7,027 bases of DNA from Marine group II euryarchaeote REDSEA-S43_B8 (lineage in GTDB: Archaea; Thermoplasmatota; Poseidoniia; Poseidoniales; Thalassarchaeaceae): the NCBI GenBank assembly GCA_001629235.1, contig LUSA01000088.1, positions 1 to 7,027 of the forward strand, written 5' to 3'. Each line of letters opens with the position of its first letter. Position 1 is the first letter of the stretch. Shown here in pieces: positions 1-6,507 of this stretch. Position numbers and translations under genes: made by a program. The notes beneath the pieces are model-generated. The model worked only from the letters and a program-made list of their open reading frames with translations, was not told the origin of the DNA and did not search any database.

Positions 1-1
1 C

Positions 2-2956
2 AACATAAGGGTGGACGATTACACCTTCAATGACGACGGCACGTACATCGAGACAGTAACTGGAATGGACGCTGCTCAGAAGAGAGTCATTGAGATGGGG
101 GTCCATGACTTCGAGAGCGGACTCTACAGGATAGACCTCATGACCATATTCAACAACACGGACAACAGTACGAACTGGTTCGACAAGCCTGAGATTAGCC
201 AAGCCAACAACGTATCTACCATACTGTTCGAGATCGCCAACGCTGACATCACGCTACTTCAGGCAGATGTTCTCGACTGCGTCGCCGATGCGGTCTACTC
301 CTGCGTATACTCGACCAACCCACAGGGCCAGCAGTCGCACAACTTCGCAGTTCCAATGCTAAATGGTGTCATCGAGGGAATCTACGAGGTGACAATGAAG
401 ATCGTTGACGAGGACACGGGGCAGACCGTATTCGAGCAGACATCCGATAACGGGCCCTTCGTTCTAGACCCGCACCAGAGGTCTCAGGCGAACTGGACCT
501 CTCCCTACGACCTGTGGTTCGACTCCCACACGTACAACATCAGCTTCCAATCCACATTGATCGGAACTGGGGAGGACTCCGGTAACGAGAGATACTTCTC
601 AATCGAGTTCCTCGACAACATAGACGTCGCAATCCTCTCCAACCCCACTGACCAGAACAGGCTGCAGAGGGTTAAGCAGGACCTATCCTCGATGAACAAG
701 ACATACACCCAGCTAGAGGTGGAGGACTGGGACGTTTACGGAATGGAAGACTGGCTCGAGCACTACTCCAAGGTCCTGCTGCCTTGGCAGACTGACTACA
801 GCGTGGAGTATGGCGACTACTACGAGCTCCTTGGAACCCCAAACCCAGACAACGCCGACATAACCCTGACTGAGACCCTAATCGAGTTCATGAGGGAGGG
901 GGGGACTCTTCAGGTACACCTGGGACCATACTACTCTGACTACGACGACATACAGAATCCGAACTCACCAGACAGGCTACCCTTCGGAATGAACGTAGTG
1001 ATGAGGGACCACCACAACGATACCGTTGACCACAGGGTACTCTCAGAGAACGTGAGCCTGATAGACCCTTATCACCCTCTTATGTCCGGAATCGACCCAT
1101 CCTCCCTGTCAGGAATTAACGGTGGGACGCACGTGGCACTATCTGCGCTCGACCTGAACCAGGTCAAATCAGAGAACATCCCCCAGGTATGTAGCGATGG
1201 AGCCTCCGGTGGAACCGAGGGCGGGAAGATAAGCGACGGCGGCACGTTCCACACGATCATCCGTGACTCGGAGAATCCGAGCCAGGCCCTTTTGTCAACC
1301 TGTAACGTTGAGCAGGGAGGGATGATCATCACGACAATAGACGTGGAGAATCCCGCCGTCTCACAGCCATTCGGAGATCCAAACTTCGCCATGCTGTCTA
1401 ACCTCCTTGACTTCCACCTGACTCCATACCCAGATGGATTCGAAATAGCCGGAGAGGGCTTCGAGCTAACTATTGACGGTGCAGTTCAGGCCATCGACGT
1501 ACTTACCGGAGCCTACGCCAGGAAGGCAATCAAGAGCTCTGCGGAACTGCAGTTCGGATTTGAGACGGACGTGCCAGGGATTCATGCAGACTGGTTGATC
1601 GAGTCTGTCAACGGTGATGCAGTAACTGGTTGGGACGGACAGCCCCTGGGAAGCGAAAACAACCACGTGCACAGCTCGAACTCCTCGCAGCCTGCGACAG
1701 CCATATTCTGCGTCCCAGACGAGAATGCCGAACTAGGGTGCAAGATAGATGCAGAGTGGAGAATCTGGTTGTTCCTGCACGACTCCTACGGGAATACACG
1801 GATAACCAACATCTCCGTGTACACTAACGACATCAACGCTGACAGCACGCCTCCGGAAGCTCATATCGAGATAGTGGAGGACTCATCCTTCACCGATTTC
1901 GTCGAGTTCGTCGGATATCAGCAGACACCGACAGGAAAGCAGGACGAAAACGGCAACTGGATAATGGTCGACTCCCCCAAGTACCGAGTCAGGCTATCAG
2001 ACACCGGAGACACTAGCATTCGATTCTCCTCCGCTAACAGTAGCGATATCGGAACTGGAATTGGAAAGTTCACTTGGTCAGTAAATGGAGACGGTGACAA
2101 CGTGCAGTCTTACGAGTTGCCTGGTAGCCAAGTAGAGTGGACCTACACATTCAGGAATCTGACTGTGGGAGAGAACACCATAATGGTTGAACTGACTGTG
2201 TACGATAAGAGGGACCAGAGGAACGAGGAACCGACTAGAGTCTTCTTCGAGGTAGTTGGCGAGATGTTCGGAGATGCGGCCCCGGAGGTTCAGTTCGATA
2301 GCATCGCAACAGCAGACGGAGAGTCATTCAACGGATTGGAGTCTGACATAATCAACATCACAGGAACCGTAGTCGACAACGACGCAAGCGCGGATTGCGA
2401 CGTCAAGGTAGAGGCCTCATTGGACGACCTCTCGATATTCGATAAGAGCGATGGAATCAAGACAGCCCAGAAGGCGTTGGGGAGGTTCGACTGGCAGGAA
2501 GGCCTATGCGACGGCGATCAGTACTTCCTAACACTCAACATATCCCACAAGTATCTGGAAACAGAAGGGAACGTGGGCGTCATCCACATCAGGCTCACAG
2601 AGGGGGCTTACGTCGTCGACGACCAGATCACTCTCTACACTGTCCCAAGGTCCAATGAGGAGCAGGGCGGCAATGAGGAAGGTAGTGGCGACACTTCCAC
2701 TCTGATGTTCGCTGGAATAGGGGCACTACTGCTAATTGCAGTTCTTGGAGTCCCGATGATGTTCATGAGAGGGCGCGGGGGGTCCGATCAGCAGGACTCC
2801 GTGGAGTCATTCGGCGGCGTGGAGCAGATGGATCCAGTCGAGGCTTACGTGCAGCAGCTTGTGGCACAGGGCTATGATGAGCAGATGGCCAGGCAGTACG
2901 CCACGCAATACTATGCGCAGTACTACTCGCAGCAGAACAAGGGCGGCGGTGGCTGA
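2..2956 (+). CDS. Giant surface-anchored protein with GATase1-like and PKD/Ig-like domains (5' end missing)
   Basis: The frame is open to the left edge, and the GTG at 11 has neither a signal peptide nor a ribosome site, so the true start lies upstream. Numbering from that GTG gives 981 residues. Residues about 40-150 are beta-rich and Ig-like. Residues about 204-472 look like a class I glutamine-amidotransferase-type (GATase1/ThuA-like) fold: they open with VAILSNP, continue with a VLLPWQTDY strand and EFMREGGTL, and show no obvious nucleophile-elbow Cys. A PKD/Ig-like domain spans about 612-750 and a second Ig-like domain about 755-880. The eight cysteines fall in four local pairs (90/98, 394/431, 567/577, 796/833), which suits disulfides outside the cell. 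A Glu/Gly/Ser linker leads to a membrane helix at about 898-919, then an RGRGG stop-transfer and a 60-residue cytoplasmic tail ending in GGGG. AAC, GAC and TAC codons dominate, more than in the neighbouring genes, which may reflect high expression. The role is probably cell-surface binding; no enzymatic activity can be assigned. Confidence 0.85.
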   Translation, partial: NIRVDDYTFNDDGTYIETVTGMDAAQKRVIEMGVHDFESGLYRIDLMTIFNNTDNSTNWFDKPEISQANNVSTILFEIANADITLLQADVLDCVADAVYSCVYSTNPQGQQSHNFAVPMLNGVIEGIYEVTMKIVDEDTGQTVFEQTSDNGPFVLDPHQRSQANWTSPYDLWFDSHTYNISFQSTLIGTGEDSGNERYFSIEFLDNIDVAILSNPTDQNRLQRVKQDLSSMNKTYTQLEVEDWDVYGMEDWLEHYSKVLLPWQTDYSVEYGDYYELLGTPNPDNADITLTETLIEFMREGGTLQVHLGPYYSDYDDIQNPNSPDRLPFGMNVVMRDHHNDTVDHRVLSENVSLIDPYHPLMSGIDPSSLSGINGGTHVALSALDLNQVKSENIPQVCSDGASGGTEGGKISDGGTFHTIIRDSENPSQALLSTCNVEQGGMIITTIDVENPAVSQPFGDPNFAMLSNLLDFHLTPYPDGFEIAGEGFELTIDGAVQAIDVLTGAYARKAIKSSAELQFGFETDVPGIHADWLIESVNGDAVTGWDGQPLGSENNHVHSSNSSQPATAIFCVPDENAELGCKIDAEWRIWLFLHDSYGNTRITNISVYTNDINADSTPPEAHIEIVEDSSFTDFVEFVGYQQTPTGKQDENGNWIMVDSPKYRVRLSDTGDTSIRFSSANSSDIGTGIGKFTWSVNGDGDNVQSYELPGSQVEWTYTFRNLTVGENTIMVELTVYDKRDQRNEEPTRVFFEVVGEMFGDAAPEVQFDSIATADGESFNGLESDIINITGTVVDNDASADCDVKVEASLDDLSIFDKSDGIKTAQKALGRFDWQEGLCDGDQYFLTLNISHKYLETEGNVGVIHIRLTEGAYVVDDQITLYTVPRSNEEQGGNEEGSGDTSTLMFAGIGALLLIAVLGVPMMFMRGRGGSDQQDSVESFGGVEQMDPVEAYVQQLVAQGYDEQMARQYATQYYAQYYSQQNKGGGG

Positions 2957-3940
2957 TCAGAGTTCGGGTACCGAGGGCCTCCACTTCCGTGGCAGGGCCT
3001 CCCCCGACTCCTCGATTAGCCCCAGCCTCTCCTGGAAGGCAGGGGTCCTCTTTCCTATGACGTACGTGTAGAGCTTGGATGACCTGATCTCTTCGGGTAC
3101 GCAGACCTTCCCGCTGGAGCTCTCCGTGTCTATGGCCCTGTTGAGGAAGGACTCCGGACGGTTCAGTTTCAGCAAGAGCCTCCTGGAGAGGTTAATCACG
3201 ACGAAGTACAGGGCGACAATAATCAGCATCACAATCACAGTGGCATATGGTATCCCTGCGAACAAATGCGACGCAAGTGACCCCAACAAGAACACTATTG
3301 GCATGACGAACATCAGTAGGAAGTAAGTCTCAGTTAGTGGCTTCTTCTTCCTCATCCTACTGATTAGTCCCCACGATTCATCATTGCTGTTCTGTGGCTC
3401 GAAAGACAACTCCTCCTCCATAGAACTCTGCTCCTCGTAGATTATTCTGAGCCTCTTTGCCCTAGTCTCTAGGGACTTGCTGGGCTGCCTTTCCACCATT
3501 CTATCCAGGACATCCAGAAATTCCCCAGCTTGCTCGAAGCAACCCATCCTAATGAGAATGGAAATCTGCTCGAAGTAGGGAAGAACATCACTTGGAGCAA
3601 CTTCCTTCCTGTCTTCCCACCATTTTAGTCCGTGTTCCAGCATTCCTAGGTGAGCGACTATGATTTCTCCCCCAATCCTCCATGCATGCTCGTTATCCGG
3701 ATCTAGCTCGACAGCCTTCCTGCTTGCGGCCATGGACTTGGATGACTGAATCATGTCAGGCATCTGCTGCTTCCCCCTAGAATCTACTGGCAGCACCCAC
3801 TGAGCGATAGCAAACCAAGCATCTGCGTGACTCTCGTCAATAGAAACCACTTCTTCAGCGAGAGATAGAGCAGTTCCCCTATCTCCTGACTCATTGGCTT
3901 CTATGGCATCCAGCCATATCATCTCGGCACCCTTCGTCAT
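2957..3940 (-). CDS. TPR-repeat protein with two C-terminal membrane helices
   Basis: The product has 327 residues and no recognised orthologous family. The N-terminal half is an alpha-helical solenoid with TPR-like units at about 5-38, 63-98 (SRKAVELDPDNEHAW is a typical TPR helix B/turn) and 118-152. A charged linker (about 165-202) ends in RMRKKK, just before two hydrophobic helices at about 206-228 and 231-251. A basic segment and a cytoplasmic-looking C-terminus follow. There is no signal peptide, so both the TPR half and the C-terminus probably face the cytoplasm, with the hairpin holding the protein in the membrane. Such proteins commonly scaffold membrane complexes, but the partner here is unknown. 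ATG at 3940 is the longest start. The in-frame ATG at 3922 (residue 7) is preceded by AAGGGTG and may be the real one. The gene lies 44 bases after gar1 and is probably co-transcribed with it. Its stop codon abuts that of the opposing surface-protein gene. Confidence 0.8.
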   Translation of the reverse strand: MTKGAEMIWLDAIEANESGDRGTALSLAEEVVSIDESHADAWFAIAQWVLPVDSRGKQQMPDMIQSSKSMAASRKAVELDPDNEHAWRIGGEIIVAHLGMLEHGLKWWEDRKEVAPSDVLPYFEQISILIRMGCFEQAGEFLDVLDRMVERQPSKSLETRAKRLRIIYEEQSSMEEELSFEPQNSNDESWGLISRMRKKKPLTETYFLLMFVMPIVFLLGSLASHLFAGIPYATVIVMLIIVALYFVVINLSRRLLLKLNRPESFLNRAIDTESSSGKVCVPEEIRSSKLYTYVIGKRTPAFQERLGLIEESGEALPRKWRPSVPEL

Positions 3941-3984
3941 GAGATTCGCAGAATACCCTCGATGAAGAATGCTCGGGTTCTAGG

Positions 3985-4479
3985 CTAACGCCTCTTGCCC
4001 CTACCTTCCCTACTGGGTCCTCTCCTTCTGCCGGGACTATGTGACCTCCGTCCTGATTTACCGGAAGTCCTCTGTTTACCCTTACTCCCCCTTCTGTAGT
4101 GATTATTCCCTCTTCCGGAATTCCCTCCCCTCTTACTATCCCTCGAATCATGCCTTCCTCGTCCTCCAGATTTTCCCCTAGGGCTCTTATTGTTCCTGTT
4201 TCCTCTACCATAGTTTCCCCTCGGGCGACTCTTCCGTGAGTTTTCCCGGGGGGCTATCTCGACAGGGGATCCCACAGATGCCCTCAAGTCTATTCCATCG
4301 TAAAGGGGGTGTACGTGAATCAGAGGGGACTCAATGGGACCTAGAACAGTCTCCACCTTTCCCAATATCTTACCGCCCCTAACTCTCATTCTGGCACCGA
4401 GACGAGGGGGCCTTCCTTCGAAGGAAATCAGCAGGCCTCCCTCATGAGACTCACGATCCACTCTTCCCGAGAAACTCAT
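3985..4479 (-). CDS. gar1: H/ACA ribonucleoprotein subunit Gar1 with an Arg/Gly-rich C-terminal tail
   Basis: The product has 164 residues. Residues about 1-77 form a small beta-barrel matching Gar1. The diagnostic stretch at 24-58 contains PPRLGARM, GGKILGKVETVLGPIESP and IHVHP, parallel to the family pattern PRIG-x-V-x(n)-GK-x-IGKV-x(3)-FGP-x-x-x-P-Y-x-x-VKP. In the known complex, Gar1 binds Cbf5 and helps position guide RNA and substrate for pseudouridylation of rRNA. Residues about 78-164 are a low-complexity basic tail full of RG, RGG, GRG and SRR units, resembling the GAR domains of eukaryotic Gar1. Archaeal Gar1 proteins are usually only the core, at roughly 70-100 residues. The ATG is 1 base after the reconstructed stop of the upstream surface-protein gene and has a strong AAGGAG ribosome site, so expression is probably coupled. 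The core assignment is firm. RNA-binding by the tail is inferred from composition. Confidence 0.88.
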   Translation of the reverse strand: MSFSGRVDRESHEGGLLISFEGRPPRLGARMRVRGGKILGKVETVLGPIESPLIHVHPLYDGIDLRASVGSPVEIAPRENSRKSRPRGNYGRGNRNNKSPRGKSGGRGRHDSRDSKRGGNSGRGNNHYRRGSKGKQRTSGKSGRRSHSPGRRRGPSREGRGKRR

Positions 4480-4480
4480 T

Positions 4481-5535
4481 CTAAGATCTCCTTCTGAAGA
4501 AAATAGCCATCGATAATGCGATCAACAGCGAGGGGATGCCTGAGGCTGGAAGACTGGTTTCAGAAGGACCACCTTCAGATTCATTGAAGTGTCTATAGAT
4601 GTCTGAACAGTGGTACATTTCCCAGACTGATCACAACCGGTAATCTCCACGTCAATAATCATCTGATCATACTCTCCACCCAATGCGAGAGGCGCGAGGT
4701 CCACCCATTCAGTCTCCCAAGTATTTCCCATGACCTCGACTTGGTGAACGGTATCTGCAATCTCGATTGTGAAAGTTACCACCTCTCCGTCTGGATCGCT
4801 GTAGTGACCTTCCACCTTCCACATCCATCCATCGAAAGAGGCCATTCCCAGTGTGAGTAACGGGGGTTCGCTTTCCTTAACAATTCCAAGATCGAATGTT
4901 CTTTCGAAAGACTGATCGCCAACCACTACTTCAATCCAAATCTGTACCGGACCAGGGACAATACCTTGGGTCGGCATTAGTACTTCATGAGTTCCAGTGC
5001 TCTGTCCACTATACTCCATTGCCTGTCTTGATTGCCCATCTTGCGACAAAGCCAGACGAACGGTAGTTTCCGGTTCCCATGACTCGGAGCGGGTAATTGT
5101 CAGGGGGTGCTCCTCATCTAGAAGCAGGCTTGTTGTGGAAATTGAAACAGGCACTCCGATTATCCATGTCCTGTTACCGGAAGTCTTTCCTGAGGAGTCT
5201 GAGGCTTGACAGGTAACCTGAGTGATCCCATCAACGTTAATCCATAACGAACCATCAATACTCGGGGATAGCTCAGTCTGTCCAGAGGTGCAGGAAATCT
5301 CCAGGCTCGCTACTCCGGATTCGTCATCAAACCAAGATGCAATTTCTTCCCATGTTGACAACTTGTTGGGGCCATCTTCGAAGACAGGGAACCAGCTTCC
5401 GTTAGCAGGTGCATTCAGGGTCCATTCAGGGGCTTCATTAGTTGGGACCGGAGAAGTGGTGAAGTCGGCGAAAACGTCTTCGCCCAAAGGCCAATTCTCC
5501 CTTGAGAAGTTCGAATCTAGTGTGTATGTGAGCTC
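4481..5535 (-). CDS. Secreted Ig-domain protein, middle and C-terminal part (continues the frame-1 segment after a frameshift)
   Basis: This is residues 291-641 of the 641-residue protein whose N-terminus is encoded at 5537-6406. After the frameshift at 5535/5536 the sense frame resumes as ELTYTLDSNF...W, upstream of a TTG at 5487 that would otherwise look like a start. Ig-like beta domains lie at about 325-415, 420-510 and 513-605, with Cys pairs 372/399 and 591/597. The current frame runs on to a TGA at 4522-4524 with a hydrophobic, out-of-character ending. A second shift, between about 4584 and 4631, restores the original frame. That frame reads ESEGG, then LPASG, a 17-residue hydrophobic stretch and RRRS, stopping at TAG 4481-4483. 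This looks like a membrane-anchor or sorting tail. The three pieces together span 1926 bases, an exact multiple of 3. The product is probably a cell-surface adhesion or binding protein; no specific function is recognised. Confidence 0.75.
4486..4493 (-). promoter_or_regulatory. Shine-Dalgarno of gar1, embedded in the upstream gene's last codons
   Basis: On the minus strand AAGGAGAT lies here, with GGAG 8 bases before the gar1 ATG at 4479. It matches the archaeal 16S rRNA 3' end. The same bases encode the terminal Arg-Arg-Arg-Ser of the upstream secreted protein in its C-terminal frame (AGA AGG AGA TCT TAG). This supports both the gar1 start and the reconstructed end of the upstream gene. Confidence 0.75.
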
Positions 5536-6406
5536 CTATGCAACTCCCTCTGATCGGTGCGGCATCGGTTTGTGGGTTGTCCTCGTCTAGACCTACGAAT
5601 CTCCCCTCGCACTCCTCCCACATGTCCATCCTCAATTCGGGCATGACCGGGAAGGTGAAGTCTAGTCTAGCATTACTCATATTGGATGAGTTGAATGCTA
5701 CAGTGAAGTCATTGGGGTCCGAGACTCCCCCTATCACCATCGTCGCATTGAGCCATAACTCGATCCTGCACTCATCAGCTCCTGCCGACTGGTTAATCTC
5801 TATGTCACAGTCTCTAGTGCTCGATGGAACAACTGGAACCTCGAAACAACTCTCCTGGCTGAATCCCTGACAGTCTCTAACTTGTGAATGCCTCTCGGGA
5901 ACTCCGTTGAAGTGACCTATGTTGGTTTGGTCACTCTCCCATGAAGTGTTCATCCAGTCCACACCAACTCCTCCCCTATGGGGAGACCCGTCCCTAATCC
6001 CAATACGAGTGATACTGTATTCAAGACAGTCCGCGGCAATTGAGACCATGGCCTCAATCTCATCCGATGACAACCAGCCATCACCTCCAGAGGGCACAAT
6101 CCCCTCTAGGAATGCATCTAGATCGGATCTGATGTCATCGGCTAGGGACCAGTTAATCCATGCTCTGGCATCCACTTCAGCAGTCTGCCAGTCATCGTTC
6201 ACACGAACCTCGAAAACTGCTTGATTGTAGATGAAAATATCCTCGAACGTTATCGAGCCACATTGCTCTTCCAGCGACCCTCCTCCTCCGAACTGCTCCA
6301 TTCTCTCCGACTGGATATCTAATTCATGCGTGCCTTCAAGAGTTTTCACAGATGCGGAAAATATGATTATAATCACGAGCAACAACGCTCTCGCCGTAGT
6401 ATTCAC
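5438..6406 (-). CDS. Secreted surface protein, N-terminal part (frameshifted near 5535)
   Basis: The gene opens with GTG at 6406. The protein starts with a signal peptide at residues 1-25 (Arg6, then a hydrophobic core ALLLVIIIIFSASV). Next come a Gly/Glu-rich linker and a beta-rich region. At about 105-116 the GGDGWLSSDE stretch resembles a degenerate EF-hand-like calcium loop lacking the first ligands. Cysteines at 49, 127, 179, 187, 200, 213, 266 and 289 fit paired disulfides outside the cell. The sense frame ends at about residue 290 (base 5537). The remaining bases to the TAA at 5438 encode a basic Arg/His-rich run (GRRRFRRLHH) unlike the acidic rest, so this end is false and the protein really continues in the 4481-5535 segment. 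The gene is first in a probable operon with gar1 and the TPR gene, and is divergent from the transferrin-like lipoprotein. Its own function is not recognised. Confidence 0.75.
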   Translation of the reverse strand: MNTTARALLLVIIIIFSASVKTLEGTHELDIQSERMEQFGGGGSLEEQCGSITFEDIFIYNQAVFEVRVNDDWQTAEVDARAWINWSLADDIRSDLDAFLEGIVPSGGDGWLSSDEIEAMVSIAADCLEYSITRIGIRDGSPHRGGVGVDWMNTSWESDQTNIGHFNGVPERHSQVRDCQGFSQESCFEVPVVPSSTRDCDIEINQSAGADECRIELWLNATMVIGGVSDPNDFTVAFNSSNMSNARLDFTFPVMPELRMDMWEECEGRFVGLDEDNPQTDAAPIRGSCIGAHIHTRFELLKGELAFGRRRFRRLHHFSGPN

Positions 6407-6507
6407 TATCCGCCTGAACAGGCAGAAGATGATGATTATATCGGAATTTAATTTTAGTTTAGGTTAACCTAAAATTGATAAGTAAATTTGTTTTCGGAAT
6501 TTTTAGG
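6407..6507. promoter_or_regulatory. Shared divergent promoter region
   Basis: This 101-base gap separates two divergent genes, each starting with GTG. It is far more A+T-rich than its surroundings. AATTTAATTTTA at 6445-6456 could serve as a TATA-like element in both directions. Reading rightward, it would place a start site near 6478, about 30 bases before the GTG at 6508. Reading leftward, it would start near 6420, just ahead of the GTG at 6406. The palindrome at 6458-6473 would then sit between TATA and start site for the rightward gene, a usual position for archaeal repression. No strong Shine-Dalgarno precedes either GTG. The TATA assignment is tentative. Confidence 0.55.
6458..6473. promoter_or_regulatory. 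Perfect 16-base palindrome, candidate DtxR/MntR-family metal-dependent operator
   Basis: TTTAGGTTAACCTAAA is a perfect inverted repeat centred between 6465 and 6466. Its half-site TTAGGTT matches the half-site of the DtxR/IdeR consensus (TTAGGTTAG...CTAACCTAA), here with halves directly abutting, as is more typical of MntR/SirR-like sites. DtxR-family proteins repress metal-uptake genes when Fe(II) or Mn(II) is plentiful. Its place beside a transferrin-like binding-protein gene supports that reading. The symmetry is seen directly; the regulator is inferred. Confidence 0.6.

Noticed and set aside
11..13. GTG at 11 as the true start of the giant surface protein
   Set aside because: The frame is open upstream to the window edge, there is no signal peptide after it, and a membrane-anchored protein of this type needs one.
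2954..2959. TGATCA as a regulatory palindrome
   Set aside because: It results simply from two facing TGA stop codons.
3891..4211. Open frame of 106 residues on the minus strand overlapping gar1
   Set aside because: It is an out-of-frame reading of the repetitive Arg/Gly tail, with no start signal, no family and no conserved pattern.
5485..5487. TTG at 5487 as start of an independent 321-residue protein
   Set aside because: The same frame reads sensible acidic Ig-like protein upstream to 5535, with no ribosome site or signal peptide at the TTG. It is better explained as a continuation of the upstream segment after a frameshift.
5530..5540. Programmed ribosomal frameshift at the first break
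   Set aside because: No slippery heptamer or long homopolymer is present at ATAGGAG, and a second opposite shift follows about 950 bases later. Indels explain this more simply.
5222..6224. Several plus-strand open frames of 70-122 residues opposite the secreted-protein gene
   Set aside because: They are antisense shadows of a well-supported minus-strand gene, and have low-complexity Ser/Pro composition and no ribosome sites.
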